Shown in pieces: positions 45,286-53,711 of a stretch of 64,000 nucleotides of DNA. The stretch spans positions 60,122,393 through 60,186,392 of the forward strand of contig CM068581.1 in assembly GCA_035048485.1 (NCBI GenBank). The letters are read 5' to 3'. Below the pieces are notes generated by a model, which saw nothing but the letters and a program-made list of their open reading frames with translations, had not been told where the DNA came from and ran no database searches. Position 1 is the first letter of the stretch. Each line of letters begins with the position of its first letter. This DNA is from Pteria penguin. Its lineage: Eukaryota > Mollusca > Bivalvia > Pterioida > Pteriidae. The position numbers were made by a program, and so were the translations under genes.

Positions 45286-45960
45286 TTATAGCTTGGGAGC
45301 ATACACGACGATTCCTCCCTCTTCCGGATGATGAAACACGTCCGAACGTAATCTATACTCGTCCGGTGTGGTGGGAGTCAGGTCTACCACCAAATAGCCG
45401 TGAGCACGACCGGTGGCATCCTGATAGGCGTGGTTCATGTGAGGAAGTTTTAACTGTCTCGATAACACGTCCACTTGATTTTTATCTCGAGGGTTTTTGA
45501 ACAACACCAGGTAATGTGCATTCAAGCTAATGGTGCGATCATGAGGCCCTCGGTCGAACACGTTTTGCGTGATATATACCACACTGGTATTGCGGTGATG
45601 GGCTTTTCTCGTGAACCAATCCACGATGGAGTCACCGGCTTTACCACCCATCATGTCGTCGAAGACCAGGAGATGGGGAACGGTAGTATCGGATACTAAG
45701 AGTTCGTCGTCTTCTGGAATGTCTTTGATGAACTTGACGTCACCTCTCATGTCTTCGTAAGCCTTTTGCCATTCTTGATAACACCAGATGACTCGTCGGG
45801 TTGGTGGTCTTATGATGAAATCTTTCAGATTCACCAATTTCTTAACAAATTCTGTTTTTCCCGAACGACTAGGTCCGGCTACCACCATGGTAAATTCGTG
45901 TTTAAACACGAATGCATCGTCGATCAAGTTCGAATCTATGACCCGCACGTTCGAAGTCAT
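45286..45960 (-). CDS. FtsK/HerA-type genome packaging ATPase
   Basis: 224 residues, complete. Walker A at 29-36 (GPSRSGKT), Walker B at 97-102 (LLVFDD followed by MM), sensor motif ITQNVFDRG at 130-138, then TISLNAHYLVLFKNPRDK, the highly conserved Polinton ATPase signature, and a C-terminal HGYLVVDLTP. It would pump DNA into the capsid. The start codon overlaps a perfect CRE palindrome TGACGTCA (45960-45967) with a near copy at 45970-45977. Confidence 0.93.
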   Translation of the reverse strand: MTSNVRVIDSNLIDDAFVFKHEFTMVVAGPSRSGKTEFVKKLVNLKDFIIRPPTRRVIWCYQEWQKAYEDMRGDVKFIKDIPEDDELLVSDTTVPHLLVFDDMMGGKAGDSIVDWFTRKAHHRNTSVVYITQNVFDRGPHDRTISLNAHYLVLFKNPRDKNQVDVLSRQLKLPHMNHAYQDATGRAHGYLVVDLTPTTPDEYRLRSDVFHHPEEGGIVVYAPKL

Positions 45961-46004
45961 GACGTCAAATGACGTCGATAGCTTAAGACCATGACTATTA
46001 AGAC

Positions 46005-46055
46005 ATTATTGTGTTTTACACAAATTTATTTTACAACAAATGTTCTACACAAATT
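46005..46055 (-). terminator. Duplicated polyadenylation region
   Basis: Two tandem copies of TACACAAATTTATTT(T)ACAACAA; on minus each supplies AAATAAATTTGTG containing AATAAA, directly after the 91-residue gene's stop. Confidence 0.5.
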
Positions 46056-46330
46056 TATTTACAACAATAGATAGAACGAAGTTTCGAATAATACATAGGT
46101 AAAACATTTATGAGTTCTTCTTTCACGTAGGCTCTAGGTACAAAAGTCTTATGAAAACGACACACTAACATGAGGATGTCCGATATAATGTTCCCGTCGT
46201 GTAACACATTGTTCATGATCCTTTCGAAATCATAATCACATGCTTCTCCTCGAAAACATCCATTACATTTACGTAGTCTCATGTTCATACACAGTGCCAG
46301 TTTAATCATCGGACGAATGTCGTCGCACAT
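46055..46330 (-). CDS. Hypothetical 91-residue cysteine-containing protein
   Basis: Opens MCDDIRPMIKLALCMNMRLR and has KCNGCFRGEACDYDFE, then a helical region and ends CCK. It shares the MCDD start with the upstream gene but little else. Two AATAAA-containing direct repeats follow (46005-46055 on plus as TTTACACAAATTTATTT), a likely polyadenylation region. No family recognised. Confidence 0.5.
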   Translation of the reverse strand: MCDDIRPMIKLALCMNMRLRKCNGCFRGEACDYDFERIMNNVLHDGNIISDILMLVCRFHKTFVPRAYVKEELINVLPMYYSKLRSIYCCK

Positions 46331-46369
46331 CTTATTCGTTCGGCATTCGACGGTAAAATGATTGTTTTT

Positions 46370-46783
46370 TCAATGTTTCTTGGACCAATGTCTATCGACT
46401 ATTTCGCGACAGTCTGCACAAATGGATTCTTCCTCGAGTTTGTCTTCTTCGATACCTTCCATGCAAAATTCACATTGAAGATAGATACATGTCGTTGTCA
46501 CACACGACTTACAAATCAGCTGTTTACATTTAAGACAATAGATTCCATCGTCGGACTTGTTTTGACAATGTCGACATCGATAAAATGGACATTTGTCTGG
46601 ATGAGTACAATCTTCACAGACCTCGAAATGACAGTGGTAACAATAATACCTCAAGTCTTCCTCAAACGTTTCTCTCTTGCAGTGAGGACAAGGATAATAT
46701 TGTGGCCCAAACAGTTCTTCTATTTCGTCATGGTCACACTTCAAACAAACGTTTGAGCAACGCTGTGTCGTGTCGTCACACAT
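46370..46783 (-). CDS. Cysteine-rich multi-zinc protein
   Basis: 137 residues with nine C-x-x-C pairs (CLKC, CPHC, CYHC, CEDC, CRHC, CLKC, CKSC, CEFC, CADC) plus interspersed His, enough for several zinc sites of RING/B-box/zinc-ribbon type. It starts 9 bases after the polymerase stop. It resembles no single family I can name; a RING-like ubiquitin ligase or a transcription regulator are both possible. Intact frame. Confidence 0.6.
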   Translation of the reverse strand: MCDDTTQRCSNVCLKCDHDEIEELFGPQYYPCPHCKRETFEEDLRYYCYHCHFEVCEDCTHPDKCPFYRCRHCQNKSDDGIYCLKCKQLICKSCVTTTCIYLQCEFCMEGIEEDKLEEESICADCREIVDRHWSKKH

Positions 46784-46792
46784 CTTGTTCCT

Positions 46793-49700
46793 TCAATAGC
46801 CGTAAGGTAAAGTGTCGAGATTGTTTAAAACTTGTCTCTTATCATACACCACGCGATAGTCTTTACTGGTCACCTTAGTGTGAAGAGTATGATCTTTTGC
46901 ACGGACGATCTTTGAAGGATAAACGACCTTGATCTTTTCCTCTTCGATGTCAAGGCCTTCGAGTTTTCTTAAAACCATCTCCTTCATAGAATCGAAGTTA
47001 ATGATTTCACTGGTACGGTAGTCCAAGGTCAAACCTTTCACTTTACATGTCGTGCTTCCGTCGCTTAATTGGTAGGCATAGTTCTTCGGTCCTCCCGATA
47101 CAAACGTCGTGATAGATTTTCCGTTCAATTCGTCGGTCCAACATCCCAAACTATCCATGATGGTGGGAGACCAGGCGTCTTTGTCGTGAACGTAGATGAT
47201 GCTATCTGTATCGAAATAGAGTACTCTTCTATCTAGTCGGTGTAATGCATCGTATAACTTGAGACGAGCCAGAGAGGTGGTAAAACAGGCGATGACCACG
47301 TTACCAAAGGGACACAGTGGTATGAAATCGTTACTGTCCGTGAAACTTGCCAATACCATGTCTAAGGAATCGTCTTCGGCGTTGGTGATGACTTCTACGT
47401 GTTTGACGTCTTTCGTATCGTCGTGCATCAACTCGATCAGTTCGCTCCGTTCCGATAAGTAACGATTCTGAGTCAGAGCCAGTCGCTGAGCAAATTTTCC
47501 CCACAGACAGTTCAGAAATAATTTGGCTATGGTACGTAACACGGGATTTTTACATACTTCCTGCAACCGTATACCTTCTCGCTGGAACACGTCCTCGATG
47601 TACGATAACTTCTTTTCCTCCGTATCGCAATCGCTAGGGAATCTGCTGGCTTCTTGTTTGATGCGTAGAAAGGTATCTATATACTTTCGAAATAGCGTGT
47701 TGCTGGATTGTTCGAAATGCCACACTTCGTACAGGCGATCTATTCGATATCCCATGTCTAAGGCCATGTCGATTTCTGGCGTGGTCCAAGTACCCGTGAG
47801 TGCTCGCTCGTCGTCCGTGTGTTCACAGCGGTAGTCGGATCCTATGTTCTCTTTACTCATCACGCACGTCCGACATAAAGGAAACAATAACTTATGATCC
47901 GTGCGGTAGGGTAATACGGGGTGATACAATCCACGGGGTGGGAAGATGCGACACTTGACGAGTCCCGTGTATTCCCTCACGTTCTGGAATTTCTCCGTGA
48001 TGATGGTAGGATGTCCGATGGGAAAGATACCATATTTCAAAACGAATGGATATAAAGAACAGACGTCGATGTAACGCATATCTCCTTCGTCGCAATACAA
48101 TCGAGTGGCATTGGTGCGACCTCCAAACAGTGCATCTCGTGGTTCCAGCGGATCGGCTATCTGTTTGTACGTCGAAAGAATGAACTCGGCAAACATCGGG
48201 TCGTCCTTGGTCTTCTGTTCGTACTCGAGTTCCCATATACAGGTCACGTTGAATCCCATTTCGTTCAGATAGACTTGTCGTTGTTGCGTGGCTTGATATA
48301 TTTCCCCAAACGTGAGTGCGTGTTGTATCGGATGGTCCTCATGTATCATGTTCGGGAAACATTCGGGGCAACCGTGCCAGAAACATCCGTAGAACTCGTA
48401 AATGGTCTGGGTGTTGGTATCGTAGCCGTCCACGGTATATGGTCCAATACTGACTTCCCCTCCGTTGCGAGCGTGTCGTATGTCGTGATTGGTGTCGTGA
48501 GCGATCCATTTCAACCATCGTAGGGCTTTGATGGAATATTTGCGCTTTGGATGGTATCCTTCGGTAGGTATGATGGCCAAACTATCTCTAGGCATGAAAT
48601 TGCGTCGAAACGCCAAGTTGGCGGCACTGGCAAACGTGACGCATTCCGCAAAGGGATCGACGTCGACCAAGTTCAGAAGGGTTTCTTGGAACTTTCCACA
48701 GCATTTTCTCAAGATGTCTACATCGGATCGACAATACTCTCGCATCTCGGTGGCAAAATCGAACCGTTCTCCGCTCTTCACTTTATCTTCGTACCACGAG
48801 ATGAACTGACGTCGACCCTCGGTATCCATGGAGTCGGGCAAGTACGTTTCCATCGGAGGATAGGTACTTGAGTACTACTGGTTGACCGGAGTGTTGAAAA
48901 GATGAGGGAAATAACCTTTCTTCAATTCGGTCAATCCGAAGGCCTTGGGTAATTTACTCAACGAGGAACTCATGAAGTTGTAGGAATCGATGAAACGTAT
49001 CCCGTTGGCAGACATCGTCATGATCTTGGCTCCGCTCATCAAGACATCGGGTTTCATGCATGCACGATTGACCAGGAAATGTAAAATGAATTGACCGTCG
49101 TATCCTTTCATGTTGTGAGCGATGGCCGTCACACCGTCGTGGCATGATTTCTTTTCTCTGTTGGCGTTCGTGACACAGCTAGAGAATAACCAGCTCATGA
49201 AGTTTTCTAAGGTTTTCTCTCCTTGAAAGATGACTTCTCTTCCTCCGGGTAATGGGGTGCACGTCTCGCACTCTTCTTCGATGGGTGAGTGTATGCATGC
49301 ATCGCAAGCTCGATGTGCCACGCAAAAGTTTGGAACATGTACTCCCGTGTCCTGACTACATTCGAAGTCGTAGAAGATGTACGAGTTCTTTTCTCCTTTC
49401 TTCTTCTTAGGTTTAGGTTTACGTTGTACGTAACAGAGATGGTCCTGTTCCACCACGACCTTACAGATGGGACAGACGTGCTCTTTATCGCCGCATCGAT
49501 GTTTACTCATCATCGATTTACTCATCCAACTTCCACAATCCCGGCATCTCGTCATGAGGTCGCATATGCTCTTTCCCACTTTGTTGGGTTTCAGATGGTT
49601 CCAATAACACTGCATGTTGGGAAAATGTCCTTTGCAGCTCTGACACGTGACCTTAGAATCGTCCTGGGGGCACGGCGGTGAATTCAAGCAGTAGTTACAC

Positions 49701-50771
49701 CTCACCGGACATTTCGTGCGATGATCTTCCTTGTGTGTATACCCGACGTCGCAAAAGTCGCAGTAATATTGACGTTCGATCAAACCAGTCATAGACGTAA
49801 TGGTATCGTAGTGTTGGTTCGAATACAGGATATTCAGCATGGTGGGTCTCATGCATGTTGTTTCTCACGTCCCCCTTGTACAGTAACTGTAGTTTTATCT
49901 TCTTAGCTTCTGGCAACTGTTGGTGGATTTTCATTCTGTACTGTGGACTCAGGACCGTCTGGAATTTGCTCCATTCTACAGGTCCACACCCATGATCTAT
50001 GGACACGCCCGCTTCCTGACATAGTGATTTAGCTGCTCTTTCTTGATCACGGAATCTATCGGAAACTTTCATACGAAACCATGCCTTTTTCCATTCTTGC
50101 ATCTCTTTGGGGTCCGTGGGTTTCTGGGCTTGTAGACGGGCGACCACGATGGCTCTAGCTAGACACATGTTGTCGGAATCGTTTACGATCCGAACGATGG
50201 ATCTCTTATCTTTCCTAATATTCTCTTTATCGGCATGCAGATGTTTCGCCTTGTTACCTCCCGTTCCATAAGGCATCTCGATGTGGATGACGTCTATCGT
50301 TGTTTGCCCGTCTTCCAACTTAAAGTCTTCATTACTCTGTTGTACTTTCTGTATTTCGTCCATGACCATTTCGCTAGACAAGTGTTGACTCATGGTGAAA
50401 GGTACCCATACTTCCGATTTCAGAGAAGGGTGATTGATGATCAGTCTGATGTAGTCTTTGTCTTTGGCATGGCACTTACTTTTCAAATCGTTTACTAACG
50501 AATTCATGACCCTAGGCAGAAACCTCGGCAGCTGACCTGGAGATATCTCTCGAGTCAATGCTTTAAACTGTACGTTGTATCGTATACCACTGGTCTTGAA
50601 TTTTCTAGACTTGTGTGATCGATTCAACTTGATGGTATAGAAATCTTGCGGTGACTTGTTCATTTCCCGCAGGCGACGTCTAGCTCCTTCTATTCCACCA
50701 TGTCTTTGTATCCATCGTCGCAGAAGCGTGCGAACCTTTCTCGATCTCAATAATTTTCTCGTGACAGGCAT
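46793..50771 (-). pseudogene. Protein-primed DNA polymerase B, with one frameshift and one in-frame stop
   Basis: The Polinton replicative polymerase. The N-terminal piece (50771-49695 open) has SNEDFKLEDGQTTIDVIHIE and DNMCLARAIVVARLQAQ, the region linked to protein priming. The middle piece (49852-48875) has a multi-Cys zinc region, ExoI FYDFECSQD and ExoII IAHNMKGYDGQFIL. The last piece (48853-46793) has ExoIII YCRSDVDIL, Pol A YIDVCSLYPFVLKYG, Pol B LFLNCLWGKF, Pol C YFDTDSIIYV and GGPKNYAY. Breaks: a shift near 49852-49860 where CATG is tandemly repeated, and TAG at 48875-48877 with the frame continuing unchanged. Catalytic motifs are all preserved. TATA is at 50819-50826. Confidence 0.9.
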
Positions 50772-50818
50772 CGTGACTGATAATTCCCGTTTTAAACTCG
50801 ATCGCGGTTTTCACGGGC

Positions 50819-51031
50819 TTTTTATACGTTTCCTATGACCTTGAAATGTCAAGGTCATTTGTAAAGTTTTATTTCAATGTCAAGGTTATTTGTAAAATTT
50901 TATTTCAATGTCAAAGTCAACTTTAGAAAAAAGTCTAGAACATTCATTTCAATGTCAAGGTCATTTGTAAAATTTTATTTCAATGTCAAGGTCAGATTTT
51001 AAGGGTGAAGGTCACTCATTTCGTTTAAAAA
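50819..51031. promoter_or_regulatory. Divergent promoter between polymerase and zinc-knuckle genes
   Basis: Minus: TATAAAAA (50819-50826) with TGACCTTGA 9 bases upstream (50836-50844). Plus: TTTAAAAA (51024-51031) with TGAAGGTCA (51006-51014) 9 bases upstream. Between them are TCAAGGTCA at 50849-50857, 50955-50963 and 50986-50994 and variants at 50880 and 50911, carried on direct repeats of ATTT(C)AATGTCAAGGTCATTT. The first two boxes form an inverted pair. Confidence 0.65.
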
Positions 51032-51087
51032 GACGAGAGTAAACGATAGACTTCATTTTCGCATTCATCACGCAAGAGAAAACAACC

Positions 51088-51888
51088 ATGGCTCAACCGA
51101 GGTTTCCTACTGCTACTGTTACTGCTGCTGCCGGTTCTGCTGCTGCCTTCATAGACGAAACGACCATGCATCAACCAGAGATTCCTACCACCTTCATTAA
51201 AGATTTGATGCGTGACGAAGGGATGCAGGACGATGATACTCTCATGTTACCTTCGAACGAAGAGGCTCTACTGACTCAATTGAAGAGCCTCGTCGAACAG
51301 AAACATCAGGTCGAGATGCAGACCCTAAAAGAAAACCAAGATACCTTGACGAGTTCGCTAGCTACACTGCAAAAGACCGTGGAAGAAACCAAGCTAGAAA
51401 CCGTGCAAACCAATGTAGGCATGGGTGAAATGAACTTACACGTTGCTGATGCCCAAAATATGCTACGTGAGATCAAGAAACGAATGGCTAGCAAGAGGTA
51501 CCACAATGATGATGATGACGATGATACAGGCGAACCTAACCGTAAGAAATTTAAATACAACACAGTGGGAACTAACACTCCTAATAATGTGTGTTTCCAT
51601 TGTCAACAACCTGGACATTGGGCTAGACAGTGCCCTCAGAGACAACAAGCGATCAAGGGAAATTGTTTTCGATGTAACGAAGAAGGACATTGGGCTAACG
51701 AGTGTCCACAGGCTCGACAACCATCCAGTCCTGTAATCACGGAACCACCGAGTCCGAAAACCACTCCGAATATGCCTCCTCCGAAAACTCCTAACATGAA
51801 AGCTCCCAAGAAAGTAAAGATTGCAGAAAAAAAGGAGACGTTACCCAAGAAAAAGATGACTAAGAAAAACATCGCTTTGATCATGTAA
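51088..51888 (+). CDS. CCHC zinc-knuckle, coiled-coil protein (Gag-like)
   Basis: 266 residues. Ala/Thr-rich start, a coiled-coil-like region at about 57-132 (EEALLTQLKSLVEQKHQVEM...), an acidic run with adjacent basic NRKKFK, then two retroviral-type zinc knuckles: C169-x2-C172-x4-H177-x4-C182 (CFHCQQPGHWARQC) and C193-C206 (CFRCNEEGHWANEC). A Pro-rich and Lys-rich tail follows. Such knuckles bind single-stranded nucleic acid; they are typical of retroelement Gag and cellular CNBP proteins, not of the core Polinton set. There is no reverse transcriptase beside it. Nucleic-acid binding during replication or packaging is inference. Own promoter and direction opposite to the polymerase. Confidence 0.75.
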   Translation: MAQPRFPTATVTAAAGSAAAFIDETTMHQPEIPTTFIKDLMRDEGMQDDDTLMLPSNEEALLTQLKSLVEQKHQVEMQTLKENQDTLTSSLATLQKTVEETKLETVQTNVGMGEMNLHVADAQNMLREIKKRMASKRYHNDDDDDDTGEPNRKKFKYNTVGTNTPNNVCFHCQQPGHWARQCPQRQQAIKGNCFRCNEEGHWANECPQARQPSSPVITEPPSPKTTPNMPPPKTPNMKAPKKVKIAEKKETLPKKKMTKKNIALIM

Positions 51889-52042
51889 TGACATTATGTG
51901 TAAACAACAGAAAATATTTGTCGAGAATCCGAAATGACCAAACTTGGACGATGGAGACATCGCTCCGAGCCATAATGGCAGAGTTTAAACAAAGTAGTGA
52001 GACAGATATTTTATTGATCATGTAATGACATTATGTGTAAAC
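51874..52042 (+). repeat. Repeated palindrome TGATCATGTAATGACATTATGTGTAAAC
   Basis: A 28-base unit containing TAATGACATTA occurs at the zinc-knuckle gene's stop codon (about 51876-51904) and again at about 52016-52043; degenerate versions follow to 52090. AATAAA is at 52100. Confidence 0.7.
51908..52008 (+). other. Conserved 101-base structured block, right copy
   Basis: Lies 20 bases after the zinc-knuckle gene stop and duplicates 37937-38037 in inverse orientation. Hairpins: CGATGGAGACATCG at 51949-51962 (extended by GGA/TCC) and GCCATAATGGC at 51969-51979. Both copies lie in the 3' region of a gene, sense-oriented. Confidence 0.75.
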
Positions 52043-52223
52043 GATATTTTTATTGATTATGTGTAAACGACAATTTTTTTGATCATGTAATTATGTGAAT
52101 AAAACATGTCTTACTTTATCTCTATCGTTTGTCGTATTTTCTTAGTTAAGTAAAAAACCCCGAGTTCTTTTCGTGACTGTGTGACGAAAATAGCTCGACC
52201 TTCACTTCTGAATACATGAAAAA

Positions 52224-52261
52224 GGTGATGCCTTTGACGTCCGCAATTTGACAGTATATAG
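52224..52261 (+). promoter_or_regulatory. Box plus TATA promoter of the small acidic gene
   Basis: GGTGATGCCTTTGACGTCCG (52224-52244), a variant of the TIR box, 10 bases before TATATAG (52255-52261). Confidence 0.6.
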
Positions 52262-52293
52262 TCATTTACCGTGTATTAAGACTTCATTTCAAA

Positions 52294-52578
52294 ATGGATG
52301 TTGAAATAAGAGGTGTTATTACGTTCAGAGTGGGAGACGAGGATATCAGTGTTCATATAGGCCATCCAGGACGGAACCCCAGGAGTTTGTTTTGGTGGAG
52401 GATATTTAGACAATTATTAACTAATATCCTCCATCACACCAACGACCAAGAAATGGCAGAAGAGTACGATCAGGAAGAAGAAGAAGAAATTATGGAATAT
52501 AGCAGGCAGCAAGACCAGGAAATAGAAAGGCTATTAAACTATGACCATCCAAGTTACCCTCCAGAGAGAGAGGAATGA
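52294..52578 (+). CDS. Small acidic hypothetical protein
   Basis: 94 residues: MDVEIRGVITFRVGDEDISV, then HIGHPGRNPRSLFWWRIFRQ and an acidic half (EEYDQEEEEEIMEYSRQQDQ). No family recognised. It has its own box-TATA promoter and a perfect hairpin 23 bases after the stop, which supports a real transcription unit. Confidence 0.55.
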   Translation: MDVEIRGVITFRVGDEDISVHIGHPGRNPRSLFWWRIFRQLLTNILHHTNDQEMAEEYDQEEEEEIMEYSRQQDQEIERLLNYDHPSYPPEREE

Positions 52579-52601
52579 GAAGATTTTTAACATCATAAAA
52601 C

Positions 52602-52617
52602 GGCCCTTTTAAGGGCC
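52602..52617 (+). terminator. Hairpin 3' of the small acidic gene
   Basis: GGCCCTTTTAAGGGCC, 7-base perfect stem with a TT loop, 23 bases after the stop. The surrounding 45 bases (to CCATATCTTTAGAAAAGTAA) recur at 54040-54085. Confidence 0.6.
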
Positions 52618-52618
52618 A

Positions 52619-52848
52619 ACCATATCTTTAGAAAAGTAACCATAAGGTTGAAAACATTTAAACGAGTTCGTATCATTATTTCTAAAAAACTTATATATTT
52701 TTTACCCGTTATACATTATACATTATACAGAAAAAACAACTTACATTTGTTTTTGTTTACATATTTCCTCGTCTTCTTTATTCCCTGAAAAGTCATAGTA
52801 AATAACTGTTGCATTCAACAAATGACTACTTTTCGTAAAACTTTGGGT
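52619..52848. other. Spacer between convergent small genes
   Basis: AT-rich, with TTATACATTATACATTATAC repeats near 52708. The two flanking genes converge here. Confidence 0.4.
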
Positions 52849-52864
52849 GGTCCTTAAAAGGACC
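52849..52864 (-). terminator. Hairpin 3' of the Q-rich gene
   Basis: GGTCCTTAAAAGGACC, 7-base perfect stem with a two-base loop, 25 bases after the Q-rich stop, with AATAAAA between. Confidence 0.6.
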
Positions 52865-52889
52865 TTTTTATTTTGATGTTTTGTTTTAT

Positions 52890-53318
52890 TTACATTTCTT
52901 CATTCTCTTTATTTTCAAGTACTAATTTTGCTAGCTCTCTGAGGCAGTTGCGTGTTTTCCCCAGCTCTTCTATTAACACTCTTTGATTGGTCTCTAACAC
53001 ATGTATCCGACGCTGCAGAGCTCTTGTGTTTGTCAGTCTGTTTTGCTGCGTTGTTGAAATTTTTGGCAGCGCCGGCAGAGCAATATTGGTGTTTTGCTGC
53101 TGCTGCTTTTGTTGTTGTTGTTGTTGCAGCTGCTGGACTTGCGCCTGTTGTTGTTGCGCCTGGGGCTGCGTCTGCAGAACTTGTGTCTGTTGTTGGGGCT
53201 GATTAACTACTGGGGGGCTAGATGTTGTTTGCCCCCCTCCTGCCTTTTCCTGTAAACTATCATCCTTCAATAACATCTCCAAAATGGTCTCAAAGTCAAT
53301 ATTGTTCGAAGAACTCAT
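52890..53318 (-). CDS. Glutamine-rich coiled-coil protein
   Basis: 142 residues. Acidic amphipathic N-terminus (NIDFETILEMLLKDDSLQEK), a Gln-rich centre of about 45 residues, then a predicted coiled coil (RALQRRIHVLETNQRVLIEE). The short acidic helix plus Gln-rich region is the layout of a transcriptional activator, but this is inference. TATA on minus at 53387-53394 with a TIR-type box 10 bases upstream. Confidence 0.6.
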   Translation of the reverse strand: MSSSNNIDFETILEMLLKDDSLQEKAGGGQTTSSPPVVNQPQQQTQVLQTQPQAQQQQAQVQQLQQQQQQKQQQQNTNIALPALPKISTTQQNRLTNTRALQRRIHVLETNQRVLIEELGKTRNCLRELAKLVLENKENEEM

Positions 53319-53386
53319 GTTTAATACGTAAATCTTGATTTAGAAAATCTCGATTCAAAACTGGCGCTTCTTTAGAAAAATCTTAT

Positions 53387-53425
53387 TATTTATACTGAAA
53401 AAGGGTGTTTCCGTAGACGTCCGCG
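53387..53425 (-). promoter_or_regulatory. Box plus TATA promoter of the Q-rich gene
   Basis: TATAAATA on minus (53387-53394) with the box GTGTTTCCGTAGACGTCCGC (plus-strand reading, 53405-53425) starting 10 bases upstream. It lies at the inner boundary of the right TIR. Confidence 0.6.
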
Positions 53426-53614
53426 AAATGAGAATGTTTCAAGACTTTGTTTATGTTACCAAAAAAGGTGTTTCCTTACACGTCCGCAATTACAGTAGAA
53501 TATTTCAACAGTTTGTCTTAGTACACTTAGGTCACTAAAAATGTGTTTCCCTAGAGGTCCGCGTTTTACATTAGATTGTTTATGTTTTACATTAGAATGT
53601 TTATTAATGGAATG

Positions 53615-53654
53615 AGTGCTTCCCTAAAGGTCCGCGTTTACATTAGTATATATA
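53615..53654 (+). promoter_or_regulatory. Box plus TATA promoter of the right TIR gene
   Basis: GAGTGCTTCCCTAAAGGTCC (box 53615-53637) then TATATATA at 53647-53654. Mirrored on the left at 35731-35769. Three further boxes lie upstream at 53405, 53467 and 53542. Confidence 0.6.
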
Positions 53655-53711
53655 CTTCAGAATATGTTTAGTACTTTACCTGAAAAAATTTATTTTTTTT
53701 CGACTTACATC

